Shown: positions 24,139-32,531, counted from the stretch's first letter. The stretch is 35,472 bases of DNA from an uncultured Acidimicrobiales bacterium (GCA_938015295.1 CALLQB010000110.1:1-35472); one strand, 5' to 3'. Notes: generated by a model not told the origin, from the sequence alone. A program made the numbers and translations.

Positions 24139-25818
24139 CTACCGAAAACGGTTGACGATGGGAAGCCGACGGTCGCGGCCGAAACCTTTTTCGGTCACTC
24201 GGGCCCCAAGGGGCGTCTGTCGACGCTTGAATTCAGAAATATCGACCAACCGGGTAATTCGTTTCACCATGTCGGGGTCGAAGCGCTCGACAAGTTCTGC
24301 AACGGTCGCGTCACCTTCGATGTATGCCTCGAGCAACGGATCGAGCTCTTCATAGGGCGGCAGCGACTGGTCATCGCGTTGGTCGGGGCGTAGCTCGGCC
24401 GATGGCGGTTTGGTGATGGTCGAAACGGGGATCATCTCGCGGCCGTGTCGTTCGTTGACGTACGCGGCCAGCCGGTAGACGTCGAGTTTGTACACGTCTT
24501 TGATGCAGGCATACGCGCCCGCCGTGTCGCCGTACAGTGTCGAATACCCGACCGCGGCCTCGCTCTTGTTGCCGGTGGTCAGCACCAGCCAGCCAAACTT
24601 GTTAGCGAGGGCCATTAGCAAGACGCCGCGCACACGCGACTGGATGTTCTCCTCGGTCACGTCTGGCTCAAGATCGCCAAACGACGGTGCAAGCATTTGC
24701 AGAAAGGCGCTGTGGCCAGGCTCGATGGCGATGGTGCGGTAATCAATCCCGAAATTCTGCGACAACACCTCGGCATCGCTCACGCTGTGATCGCTCGAAT
24801 ACCGCGACGGCATCAGGACCGCGTGAACATGTTCGGGTCCGAGCGCATCGGCCGCAATCGCTGCAACCAACGCAGAGTCGATGCCACCCGACAGGCCGAA
24901 ACACACGTCGGTAAATCCGGTCTTGGCGAGATAATCATGCGTGGCAAGCAGGAGTGCCTCGTACAGCTCGGCCATCGGTTCAAGCCACTGGTTGTCGACC
25001 ATCTCGATCACTGCGCGTTGCGTGGGATCTGCGCTTACCTCGGTCACGGGGAACGACACTCCCGAAAGCGGCGCAGGAGGTTCGACCTCAACGTCGACCA
25101 CAACAAAGTCCTCGACGTACTGCTTCGCCCGGGCGATAACGTTGCCGTCGGCGCCGACGACCATCGACCCTCCGTCAAAGATCAGTTCGTCTTGCCCACC
25201 CACCAAGTTGAGGTAGACGATCGGGCTCGATCCCTCGGAGATTCGTTCGGCCAGAACCTGTTCGCGCACCGCAACCTTGCCGCGGCGATACGGGGAGCCG
25301 TTGATGTTAAGGACAACCTGTGCGCCACCGGCCGAGACCTGGGGTACCGGACCGCCCGGAATCCATGCGTCTTCACAAATCGACACGCCGACATTGATGC
25401 CGGCAATGCGAAACAGGTTCATCGCTTCATCGCCGGCGATCAGCGTGCGTTGCTCGTCAAAGACGCCGTAGTTCGGAAGGTGCCGCTTGTGGTACGTGCC
25501 AACAACCCGGCCAGCAGCCACAACCGCTAGAGCGTTGTAGACGTCAGGGTGGCCGTCGGCAAAGCCGACGATCGCCGCGCAATGGCCTGTCGTCGCTGCA
25601 GCGATTCGGTCGAGCTGCACCTTGTTCGCAGCGACAAATCCGGGCTTCAGCAGCAGGTCTTCGGGCGGATATCCGGTGAGCGTCAGTTCGGGAAACACCG
25701 CGACATCGCAACCGGCCGCCTCGGCACGAGCCAGGTCGCGCAGTACGAGATCGGCGTTGCCGACCAGATCACCAACCGTGGTGTTGATTTGGCAAAGAGC
25801 TACCCGAAGACTGTTCAC
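24139..25818 (-). CDS. nadE: Glutamine-hydrolysing NAD+ synthetase
   Basis: 559 residues from GTG 25818. An N-terminal nitrilase-type glutaminase domain (1 to about 250) has the catalytic triad E44 (FPELTLTGY), K111 (YHKRHLPNYGVFDE) and C148 (GVSICEDAW). The C-terminal synthetase (about 280-559) has the pyrophosphate loop SGGIDS at 310-315 and TTGNKSEAAVGYSTLYGD. It makes NAD+ from nicotinic-acid adenine dinucleotide with ATP and glutamine-derived ammonia. It is shorter than the 680-residue mycobacterial form and of the compact bacterial type. TACCCT lies 6 nt before the GTG (25830-25825), suggesting a leaderless mRNA. Confidence 0.95.
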   Translation of the reverse strand: MNSLRVALCQINTTVGDLVGNADLVLRDLARAEAAGCDVAVFPELTLTGYPPEDLLLKPGFVAANKVQLDRIAAATTGHCAAIVGFADGHPDVYNALAVVAAGRVVGTYHKRHLPNYGVFDEQRTLIAGDEAMNLFRIAGINVGVSICEDAWIPGGPVPQVSAGGAQVVLNINGSPYRRGKVAVREQVLAERISEGSSPIVYLNLVGGQDELIFDGGSMVVGADGNVIARAKQYVEDFVVVDVEVEPPAPLSGVSFPVTEVSADPTQRAVIEMVDNQWLEPMAELYEALLLATHDYLAKTGFTDVCFGLSGGIDSALVAAIAADALGPEHVHAVLMPSRYSSDHSVSDAEVLSQNFGIDYRTIAIEPGHSAFLQMLAPSFGDLEPDVTEENIQSRVRGVLLMALANKFGWLVLTTGNKSEAAVGYSTLYGDTAGAYACIKDVYKLDVYRLAAYVNERHGREMIPVSTITKPPSAELRPDQRDDQSLPPYEELDPLLEAYIEGDATVAELVERFDPDMVKRITRLVDISEFKRRQTPLGARVTEKGFGRDRRLPIVNRFR

Positions 25819-25868
25819 AGATTGAGGGTATTGGCAGTGGCCCGAATCGCTACAACCTCAGCGTGATG

Positions 25869-26252
25869 TCAAGCCGTTGTGGCGTGAGCTTTGAGCTCGT
25901 CCATCGTGACCCACTCGAGGGTCGAAAGGTGACACGCTTCGAGCACGACCTTGGGGGCCATCCCCGCGTTGAGGGCGTCCTTCCAGCGAGTGACACAGAG
26001 ACACCAACGGTCGCCAGGCTTCAGACCGGCAAACCCATACTGGGGCATCGGTGTCGACAAGTCATTTCCGGCGTCCTTGCTGAACGCAAGGAAGTCAGCG
26101 GTCATCTCTGCACATACCAGATGCATGCCCGTATCCTCGGGACCCGTATTGCAGCAGCCATCACGGAAGAACCCCGTCAGAGGACTGGTGCTGCAGCTGA
26201 TCATTGGATCACCGAACACATTCGATGCATTTCGACGTTCGTTCTCAGTCAT
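25869..26252 (-). CDS. DUF2237-family protein
   Basis: 127 residues, normal for the family. The conserved pattern is strong: CSTSPLTGFFRDGCCNTGPEDTG, CAEMTADFLAF, GNDLSTPMPQYGF and GLKPGDRWCLCVTRW. The several invariant Cys residues (about 20, 33, 34, 47, 84 and 86) suggest metal or redox function, but the family has no established role. TAGGGT is 6 nt before ATG 26252, so the transcript is probably leaderless. It is a single gene between nadE and the divergent sulfotransferase. Confidence 0.9.
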   Translation of the reverse strand: MTENERRNASNVFGDPMISCSTSPLTGFFRDGCCNTGPEDTGMHLVCAEMTADFLAFSKDAGNDLSTPMPQYGFAGLKPGDRWCLCVTRWKDALNAGMAPKVVLEACHLSTLEWVTMDELKAHATTA

Positions 26253-26366
26253 GCCATAACCCTACGTTGCCCGACGACGTCGCGACCCCAGCCAGCGGCT
26301 CGTTGCCTGTGCTCGACCGACGTCTAGAATGCTGACTTCAACTGCCGCTTGGACACATCCACCGAA

Positions 26367-27170
26367 ATGACACTCGTCCCTCCGATTCCCGATACAGCGT
26401 TCATCTCGGGTGCTGCTCGTTCTGGCACCACCGCGCTGGCATATCTTCTCAATCTGCACCCACAGCTAGCGTTCGGTATCGAGCGCTTCAAATTCACCAT
26501 CTTGCGTCAGAAAAATCCGCAACCAGACATGTTTTCGAGCGATCGCTTCTTCACCTTCGACGAAAACGAGACGAACATCACCCCTGATGCAGCCGAGCAG
26601 TTCGCTGCGCAATACGACCGACTCAGGCCAAAGTTCGACACGGTTACGGTTGTGGGAGACAAAATTCCAAACCTTGCCAACTGGTACCGGCGTCTCGACA
26701 AGATATTTCCGGGGGTTCGCTTCATCCACCTGGTTCGAGAACCTGTCGCCGTCGGCCGGTCCTGGGATGGGCGGGCAGCCAACAGCGACGATCCGCAGTG
26801 GAATTCCGCAGCTAAGGCTCCACGGGGCGTCGAACGATGGCTAAGCGAAAACAACAGTGCGCTGCAGTTCCGCACCGGGTCACCAGAACAGATACGGATT
26901 GTTTCCTACGAGGCCATGTTCAGCTCCGATCCCACAGCGCTTGATCTTTTGCTGCAATTTCTCGGGGTCGAACCCGCTACCGACGAGATGCATCACGCAC
27001 GACTCGAAGGTGCCCAACGGACCAAGGGAAAACGCTTTGACGACCTTGGGCCGCAGCCAGAGGGAGTCAGCGACGAGCTCTGGCAAGACGTTGTCGAGAT
27101 GATGCGCCGTCTCCACAACCAGGTCACGCCTCGGATCGGCGGGTTCCTCAAGCCTCCCCCGGCGACCTAA
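26367..27170 (+). CDS. Sulfotransferase-family protein
   Basis: 267 residues from ATG 26367; a TTG at 26349 is an in-frame alternative, and neither has a clear ribosome site. The 5'-phosphosulfate loop is GAARSGTTAL (residues about 15-24) and the 3'-phosphate motif is FIHLVREPVAVGRSW near 119-133, both typical of PAPS-dependent sulfotransferases. A TAGAAT -10 lies at 26325-26330. The acceptor is unknown: a surface polysaccharide, lipid or small molecule. It converges on glnII with a shared terminator region. Confidence 0.85.
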   Translation: MTLVPPIPDTAFISGAARSGTTALAYLLNLHPQLAFGIERFKFTILRQKNPQPDMFSSDRFFTFDENETNITPDAAEQFAAQYDRLRPKFDTVTVVGDKIPNLANWYRRLDKIFPGVRFIHLVREPVAVGRSWDGRAANSDDPQWNSAAKAPRGVERWLSENNSALQFRTGSPEQIRIVSYEAMFSSDPTALDLLLQFLGVEPATDEMHHARLEGAQRTKGKRFDDLGPQPEGVSDELWQDVVEMMRRLHNQVTPRIGGFLKPPPAT

Positions 27171-27186
27171 CCGGCCGCAAAAAGGC

Positions 27187-27221
27187 GAAACGGAGGGGCT
27201 ACCCGCCAGCCCCTCCGCTTC
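27187..27221 (-). terminator. Terminator of glnII
   Basis: 14-bp stem (GAAGCGGAGGGGCT / AGCCCCTCCGTTTC on the minus strand, with one G-U pair), 7-nt loop, then GCC-TTTTT. The wobble and the T-run fit minus-strand use. It may also slow plus-strand transcripts from the sulfotransferase gene. Confidence 0.85.
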
Positions 27222-27271
27222 AAATCTCTCTCGTTGCGGTACGCATCGACCCTGCGCAGCCGCAATTGTCG

Positions 27272-28288
27272 CTAGGAAGCGGCGGCTGCGCAGACCGTTT
27301 CGGTCATGAGCGCAGCTACTGCGTACGGGTCGGCGTTGGCGTTTGGGCGACGATCTTCGATGTAGCCCTTGCCGTCTTTTGCGACCTGCCACGGAATACG
27401 TACCGACGCTCCACGATCGGAAACTCCATAGGAGTACTGATCGAACCGTTGGGTCTCGTGCGCACCGGTAAGACGATCCTCGATACCAGCGCCATACACA
27501 GCGAGGTGAGCTTCGGGCTTTCCGGGGGCACCCAGCGCTTCGGCCGCAGCGACACATGCGTCATAGTTTTCACGCATGAGCTTGGTGGAGAAGTTGGTAT
27601 GCATGCCGGCGCCGTTCCAGTCGCCCTTCATTGGCTTGGCATCGATCGATACTTCGACGTTGTACTTCTCGCCGACGCGGTAGAGCAGGTAGCGGGCGAT
27701 CCAAAGGTGATCGCCAACTTCGACGGTTCCGGCCGGGCCGATCTGAAACTCCCACTGACCGGGCATGACCTCAGCGTTGGTGCCGGAGATCTTCAGGCCG
27801 GCAGCAATACACAGGTCGGTGTGCTCCTCGACCATGTCGCGGCCATGAATCTTCAGTGCGCCCACGCCGCAGTAGTACGGGCCTTGCGGGGCGGGGAAAC
27901 CGTTTGGTGGGAATCCGGCCGGCCATCCGGTGCCCGGGTCGATGAGGGTGTATTCCTGCTCAAGACCGAACCAGGATTCCTGATCGCCGTACTTCTCCTC
28001 TGCCGCCCGGGCGAGCGCCCGAGTGTTGGTGGGGTGCGGCGACATGTCGGTGGTGAGCATGGTCTCGCACATGACGAGAATGTTGTCGCCACCACGAATT
28101 GGGTCAGGGCAGATAAAACCAGGCTGAAGCACAACGTCAGAGTTGTCGCCCGTCGCCTGGTTCGTGCTCGAGCCATCGAATCCCCAGATTCCTGGTTCTT
28201 CGCCATCGGCAAGGATCTTGGTCTTCGAGCGGACCTCGCGGGTCGGCTCGGTGCCATCGATCCAGATGTATTCAGCTCTGTATGTCAC
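27272..28288 (-). CDS. glnII: Glutamine synthetase type II (eukaryotic-like GSII)
   Basis: 338 residues from GTG 28288 with GGAG ten bases upstream. It is the short GSII form: a beta-grasp N-terminus with GFDGSSTNQA (residues about 36-45), and a catalytic domain with WFGLEQEY (metal-binding Glu), EVMPGQWEFQIGP and GDWNGAGMHTNFS. It ligates ammonia to glutamate with ATP. GSII is decameric and is not controlled by adenylylation, so transcription is the likely control point. Divergent from glnA across 301 bp with phased repeats and followed by a clear terminator. Confidence 0.96.
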   Translation of the reverse strand: MTYRAEYIWIDGTEPTREVRSKTKILADGEEPGIWGFDGSSTNQATGDNSDVVLQPGFICPDPIRGGDNILVMCETMLTTDMSPHPTNTRALARAAEEKYGDQESWFGLEQEYTLIDPGTGWPAGFPPNGFPAPQGPYYCGVGALKIHGRDMVEEHTDLCIAAGLKISGTNAEVMPGQWEFQIGPAGTVEVGDHLWIARYLLYRVGEKYNVEVSIDAKPMKGDWNGAGMHTNFSTKLMRENYDACVAAAEALGAPGKPEAHLAVYGAGIEDRLTGAHETQRFDQYSYGVSDRGASVRIPWQVAKDGKGYIEDRRPNANADPYAVAALMTETVCAAAAS

Positions 28289-28492
28289 GAGCGGTGTCTC
28301 CAGTTACTTGTGTAGGTGTCACGTGTTGTTTTGGTGCCAATCACAAAATCTCAACACTGAGCTGTGACTCAATAGGTGGATGACCCTAGGCAGGGGTCTC
28401 GCTCACTCATTGAGAAGCGCCACACGTTGGTGTGACGCTAGGTGAGGCGCTCAAAAGTTTCCATCTGGAGCATTTCAGACCCGTTACTCAAT
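28289..28492. promoter_or_regulatory. glnII-proximal half of the divergent control region
   Basis: No gene. It holds two inverted repeats: GACCC, 7 nt, GGGTC at 28382-28398, and GCG-x-CACAC, GTTG, GTGTG-x-CGC at 28417-28438. It also has GTGAC/GTAAC elements close to the glnII start that resemble loose GlnR half-sites. GTTAC at 28483 is in 11-bp phase with the heptamers next to it. The glnII promoter was not pinned down. Confidence 0.45.
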
Positions 28493-28538
28493 TGTGAACG
28501 GCATGTGAACTCGCAAAAAGTGTGAACTGCATGTGAAC
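28493..28538. promoter_or_regulatory. Four TGTGAAC direct repeats with 11/17/11-bp spacing (OmpR-type regulator sites)
   Basis: Exact TGTGAAC copies start at 28493, 28504, 28521 and 28532. Read on the minus strand they are GTTCACA with 11-bp pairs, matching the actinobacterial PHO-box unit (GTTCACC, 11-nt period). The 11-bp phase also matches GlnR boxes (GTNAC-N6-GAAAC), and a GTTAC sits one period upstream. They cover about -97 to -52 relative to glnA ATG. The GlnR-like gene two genes on, or PhoP, is the likely binder. Confidence 0.7.
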
Positions 28539-28589
28539 GGGGCGCTTTGGCACTGTCAAAGGAGGGCTAGTTGTTGTCATACTCGACAT

Positions 28590-29969
28590 ATGACTACTGA
28601 GAACCAGGCACCCGACGCTGGCGACCCATTGCCAAGCCGTCAGCAGCAGTATGTGCTTCGGACCATCGAGGAACGCGGCGTGCGTCTTGTCCGCCTTTGG
28701 TTCACCAACGTTCTTGGCCAGCACAAGTCCGTCGCAATCTCGCCTGCCGAGATGGAAAACATCTTTGCCGAAGGCCTGCAGTTCGACGGCTCGTCGATCG
28801 ACGGGTTCAGCCGGGTACAAGAATCCGACGTGCTCGCGCGTCCCGATGCAAGCTCGTTCGAGCTGTTGCCGTGGGCCCGCGACGACGAACCGTCGGCGCT
28901 CATGTTCTGCAATATCGAGAACCTCGATGGCAGCCCGTTCGCAGGCGATCCCCGACAGGTGCTCCGTCGAAACCTCAGCGCCGCCCACGAACGTGGCTTC
29001 GAGTTCTTCTGTGCACCCGAGGTTGAGTTCTTCTACTTTGACGAGTCGGTTCGCAACGGCGGCAAACCCGTGCCGCTCGACCAGGCTTCCTACTTCGATC
29101 TCACGACCGAGGATGTTTCGAGCAACCTGCGTAAGACCACGCTGCACATGCTCGAAGCGCTTTCGATTCCTGTCGAGTACACCTTTCACGAAGATGGCCC
29201 GAGCCAGCACGAGATCGACCTGCAGTACACCGACGCCCTGAACTGTGCCGACAACATCATGACGTTGCGGTTAGTGGTGAAGAAGGTGGCGATGGAGCAA
29301 GGCATCCACGCCACGTTCATGCCCAAGCCGCTCGATGGCGTGCAGGGTTCGGGTATGCACACCCACATGTCGCTGTTCGAGCATGGGGTCAACGCCTTTG
29401 CCGACGCCGGCGATCCGCACGGACTTTCGAAGACCGGCAAGAGTTTCATTGCCGGGCTATTGGTGCACGGCCGCGAGATCACCGCCATCACCAACCAACT
29501 CATCAACTCATACCGTCGAATCAACGACGGCTTTGAAGCCCCGCAGTATCTCACCTGGGCTCGAAACAATCGCTCGGCACTCGTTCGGGTTCCCATTCAC
29601 AAGACCGGCAAAGAAAGCGCAACCCGCGTCGAATACCGGGCCATCGATCCATCGTGTAACCCCTACCTTGCCTTCTCGGTGCTTCTTGCTGCCGGCATGC
29701 GCGGGGTCACCGAGGGGTACGACCTACAAGCTGAGGCCGAAGGAAACCTGTTCACGCTTACCGATGATCAGCGCAAGAAGATGGGCATTCAGAGCCTGCC
29801 AAAGTCGATGGCCGAAGCGCTCGACGAGATGGAGCAGTCCGAGCTGGTCCGCGACGCGGTTGGCGATCACATTTTCGAGTGGTTCCTTCGTAACCGGCGC
29901 GCTGAGTGGAACGAGTTCCATCGACAAGTCACGCCTTTCGAGCTCGAAAGGTACCTGCCGTCATGGTGA
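28590..29969 (+). CDS. glnA: Glutamine synthetase type I, GSI-alpha-like
   Basis: 459 residues from ATG 28590. A CATACT box 6 nt upstream suggests a leaderless mRNA; the AAAGGAGGG at 28557 is too far upstream to serve. GSI signatures: FDGSSIDGF (residues 65-73), PEVEFF, the ATP-binding PKPLDGVQGSGMHTHMS (245-261), and NPYLAFSVLLAAG. At the usual adenylylation site the sequence is GNLF, with Phe388 in place of Tyr, so this enzyme should not be adenylylated. R75 in FSRVQESD corresponds to the feedback-control Arg of Bacillus GS. It is co-oriented with the GlnR-like gene 52 bp downstream. Confidence 0.94.
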   Translation: MTTENQAPDAGDPLPSRQQQYVLRTIEERGVRLVRLWFTNVLGQHKSVAISPAEMENIFAEGLQFDGSSIDGFSRVQESDVLARPDASSFELLPWARDDEPSALMFCNIENLDGSPFAGDPRQVLRRNLSAAHERGFEFFCAPEVEFFYFDESVRNGGKPVPLDQASYFDLTTEDVSSNLRKTTLHMLEALSIPVEYTFHEDGPSQHEIDLQYTDALNCADNIMTLRLVVKKVAMEQGIHATFMPKPLDGVQGSGMHTHMSLFEHGVNAFADAGDPHGLSKTGKSFIAGLLVHGREITAITNQLINSYRRINDGFEAPQYLTWARNNRSALVRVPIHKTGKESATRVEYRAIDPSCNPYLAFSVLLAAGMRGVTEGYDLQAEAEGNLFTLTDDQRKKMGIQSLPKSMAEALDEMEQSELVRDAVGDHIFEWFLRNRRAEWNEFHRQVTPFELERYLPSW

Positions 29970-30021
29970 ACATCTCACGTAGTTCCCTGCGCTCGGCCGA
30001 CGCCCTTGACGGTGATGGCTG

Positions 30022-30702
30022 ATGGAACCGCTTCTTGTTTTTCCGAACCCGGCGCCACCGGAACTCGCCCAAACCCTCGACCTCTCGGGTTGGGCGTGGA
30101 AAGCCGTCGGCACCGAAGCCGATGTGCACGACCAAGAGCCCGAACAGGGTTGGGGTGGCGCCATCGTGGTCGCCGACACCGACCCGAGCGGCGCTTTCGC
30201 TGTGTGCCGAGCGCTGCGCAAGGTCGAGATTCCCCTCGAACCGCTCCTGCTGCTAATCAGCGGCTCGCAGCTCACCGAACTCGATCACCGCAACGACTTG
30301 TTCGACGACTTCATGCTCACGCCGTTTCATCCCCGCGAGTTCGAGGCGCGTCTGCAACATGTGTTCTACAAAGCAGGTCGGGTCACCCGCACCGAAGTCG
30401 TCGAGTACGGACCCTTGAAGCTCAACCTCGAGACGTACCAGGCGATGGTCGACGACAAGCCGCTCGACCTCACCTACATGGAATACGAGCTACTGAAGTT
30501 CTTGTCGTCACACCCGGGCAAGGTGTTTACCCGTGAAACGCTCCTATCGAGGGTGTGGGGTTACGACTATTACGGCGGTGCCCGAACTGTCGATGTGCAT
30601 ATTAGGCGGTTGCGTTCGAAGCTCGGCGAAGAACACGCCAACCTGATTCAGACCGTGCGAAGTGTCGGCTATTCATTCGGCCAATCTCGCTGGTCGGGAT
30701 GA
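30022..30702 (+). CDS. glnR: GlnR-like orphan OmpR-family response regulator
   Basis: 226 residues. The C-terminal winged helix (about 125-222) is clear: DLTYMEYELLKFLSSHPGKVFTRETLLSRVWGYDYYGGARTVDVHIRRLRSKLG, closest by eye to actinobacterial GlnR. The N-terminal receiver is degenerate: one Asp near 52 remains in VVADTD, but the usual K-P motif is T100-P101 (MLTPFHP) and there is no acidic pair near the N-terminus. That fits phosphorylation-independent GlnR. No kinase gene is adjacent. Being just after glnA and near glnII, it is the natural candidate to bind the phased repeats upstream of glnA. The symbol is tentative. Confidence 0.8.
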   Translation: MEPLLVFPNPAPPELAQTLDLSGWAWKAVGTEADVHDQEPEQGWGGAIVVADTDPSGAFAVCRALRKVEIPLEPLLLLISGSQLTELDHRNDLFDDFMLTPFHPREFEARLQHVFYKAGRVTRTEVVEYGPLKLNLETYQAMVDDKPLDLTYMEYELLKFLSSHPGKVFTRETLLSRVWGYDYYGGARTVDVHIRRLRSKLGEEHANLIQTVRSVGYSFGQSRWSG

Positions 30703-30711
30703 CCAGTCGAA

Positions 30712-30755
30712 CAGGTGCTGGCGTGGAAGATGCTGGGCTAGAAGGTGCTGGGGTA
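30712..30755 (+). repeat. Short direct repeats GGTGCTGG before a small gene
   Basis: Three GRTGCTGG copies with 15-16 bp period; the last two 15-bp units (30726-30740 and 30741-30755) match at 13 positions. They end in the TAGAGT -10 box of the next gene, so they could be regulator sites or slippage products. Confidence 0.4.
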
Positions 30756-30765
30756 GAGTGAACGC

Positions 30766-30990
30766 ATGCTAGGAGCAATCATCTTCGTCGTGATCCTTGT
30801 GATCATTTTGCCTGTGGCGATCCTCATGTCGTTCGGCGCACTCGCCGGAATCATCGGCTACCTCACCAAGACCAGTGTCGACAGCGACAACGTTGGCGAA
30901 GATGGCACGGAAACCGAGCAACTCACCGTGGCGCAGGCCAACCCATGGGCCGGCCCGACCGACGACGTCGAGGCCATCGACGCCGACTGA
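30766..30990 (+). CDS. Small single-span membrane protein
   Basis: 74 residues. One long hydrophobic segment (residues 3-32, with IIFVVILVIILPVAILMSF) is followed by an acidic, Ser/Thr-rich tail ending in DDVEAIDAD. TAGAGT lies 6 nt before ATG 30766 (30754-30759), so the mRNA is probably leaderless. I do not recognise a family. It ends 11 bp from the convergent RidA gene. Confidence 0.7.
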   Translation: MLGAIIFVVILVIILPVAILMSFGALAGIIGYLTKTSVDSDNVGEDGTETEQLTVAQANPWAGPTDDVEAIDAD

Positions 30991-31001
30991 CCGGCTGGCT
31001 G

Positions 31002-31349
31002 CTATCCCACGTAGACCACGGCTTCGACCTCGATCGACGCGCCGACGGGCAGTGCGGCAACCGCTACGGCCGACCTAGCCGGTCGATGATCGCCAAACGC
31101 CGCGATGTAGATCTCGTTGACCTTGCCGTAGTCGGCCATGTCGGTGAGGAAGAGCGTTGTCTTCACAACCTGGCTCATCGTCGCGCCTTCGCCTTCGATG
31201 AGCGACGCAAGGTTCTTCATCGCCTGCTCGAGTTCGGCTTCGACGCCACCCTCAACCAACGCTCCGTCGGCGATACCGACCTGGCCGGAGCTAAACAGGT
31301 AGTCGCCTGCACGAACGATTGGGGTGTAGGGGCCAACAGGTTTCGTCAT
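31002..31349 (-). CDS. RidA/YjgF-family protein (imine/enamine deaminase)
   Basis: 115 residues, slightly shorter than the usual 125-130. Conserved features are the GPYTPIVRAGDYLFSSGQVGI N-terminus, the helix ELEQAMKNL, TTLFLTDMADYGKVNEIY, and the C-terminal HRPARSAVAVAALPVGASIEVEAVV with the substrate-binding Arg of RPARS. The family hydrolyses reactive 2-aminoacrylate-type intermediates in the cytosol. ATG 31349 is 8 nt after TACGAT (31363-31358), in the 24-bp gap after the PrsW gene. Confidence 0.9.
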   Translation of the reverse strand: MTKPVGPYTPIVRAGDYLFSSGQVGIADGALVEGGVEAELEQAMKNLASLIEGEGATMSQVVKTTLFLTDMADYGKVNEIYIAAFGDHRPARSAVAVAALPVGASIEVEAVVYVG

Positions 31350-31373
31350 GGACGCAGATCGTAGCCGAACATT

Positions 31374-32531
31374 TCACGTTGTTGATCGAGCTTCCTGCAG
31401 TTGCGCGTACACCACTGCCTCGGCGACCCGGTCGGTTTCACCAGGCCGGTAGTGCAACACCGCAGCGCGAGCCAAAGAGCTGTGTATCTTGTCGAACCTG
31501 GCACGCTCGGATTTCGCGAGGCCTTTGCGGGTCGACAACAGGGTGCGCCAGTTGCCGAAGATCTCGACGTCGCCTGGCGGCAGCCCGTAGCGATGCGCAA
31601 GAAACGGAACAGCTTCGGTGAACCGCTTCTGTTCGGCCTTCCGCAGGCGCACCACTGTTAGGACGGCAGCAGCGAAAAGCACGACAAACAGCACGATGGC
31701 CACAAACGCGATAATCGGTTCTTGTGTGGCGTCGGACCACACCAGCGAACCGTTCCACGCTGCGTGGGTGGCGATGGCGATGGCGAGACCCCAGAGTGCG
31801 GTGGGAAAGACGGGCTTGCCTTTTGCGACGGCAAGTCCGACGGCAAGTCCTGTCCATGCGGTGAACAGCGGATGAGCGAACGGTGTGAGGACCGCTCGTA
31901 AGACAAAGGTTTGCCACAAAAACCCTTCGTCGGCTGCGGCCGCGAAGTAGGTGAAGTCTTCGATCACGGCGAAACCGAGGCCAATCCAGCCGGCGTAGAC
32001 AATGCCGTCGACGACCCCATCGAGTTCCTTGCGGCGCAGCGCCCAGATGAGGCCAAGACCTTTGCTGATCTCCTCGATGAACGGCGCCGACACCACAGCG
32101 GCAACCCGCTCCCCTGCTGTGAGCCCGACAACCGAGTTCACGATGACAGAGATCAGTCCGGCGACCGCGGCCCCCCACAGAACCGCATGAATCTTCGACG
32201 ATCTCGGTTCGGGTTCGATGCGGTCGAGCCACGCCAGCACCGGCAACACGATCAGCAACGGCACGAGTCCGAGCGCGACAGCTAGCGGAGCGGTGACCGC
32301 AAGAAACCCAACACCCGGAGCGGTCGGGATGAGGCTGGCAAGCACCGGCACACTAAGGAACGCAGGTAGGCGGGGCTTCTTCGCCTCAACCTCGCCCACA
32401 TGTGCGGTCCACTCATGGCCGTCCCACCAACGCCAGGGTGACGTCTGCCAAGGGTCTGCGTACCAGCCAGCCGGAGTCGCCGGTTGACCAGTGGGCGGCG
32501 GAGGCGGGGGCAAAAGCGGCTGGTCGGTCAC
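31374..32531 (-). CDS. PrsW-type intramembrane metalloprotease with N-terminal DUF2510 domain
   Basis: 385 residues from GTG 32531 (AAGGA three bases upstream). A Pro-rich start and a DUF2510 module (residues about 20-45, PAGWYADPWQTSPWRWWDG and W-T) are followed by about eight membrane helices. PrsW motifs: APFIEEISKG (EExxK), GFAVIEDFTYF, TPFAHPLFTAWTG (His ligand) and THAAWNGS. A soluble C-terminal region of about 90 residues follows. Bacillus PrsW makes the first cut in anti-sigma RsiW. Here the gene is divergent from an ECF sigma factor and its membrane partner (111 bp), so the partner is a likely substrate (inference). Confidence 0.88.
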   Translation of the reverse strand: MTDQPLLPPPPPPTGQPATPAGWYADPWQTSPWRWWDGHEWTAHVGEVEAKKPRLPAFLSVPVLASLIPTAPGVGFLAVTAPLAVALGLVPLLIVLPVLAWLDRIEPEPRSSKIHAVLWGAAVAGLISVIVNSVVGLTAGERVAAVVSAPFIEEISKGLGLIWALRRKELDGVVDGIVYAGWIGLGFAVIEDFTYFAAAADEGFLWQTFVLRAVLTPFAHPLFTAWTGLAVGLAVAKGKPVFPTALWGLAIAIATHAAWNGSLVWSDATQEPIIAFVAIVLFVVLFAAAVLTVVRLRKAEQKRFTEAVPFLAHRYGLPPGDVEIFGNWRTLLSTRKGLAKSERARFDKIHSSLARAAVLHYRPGETDRVAEAVVYAQLQEARSTT

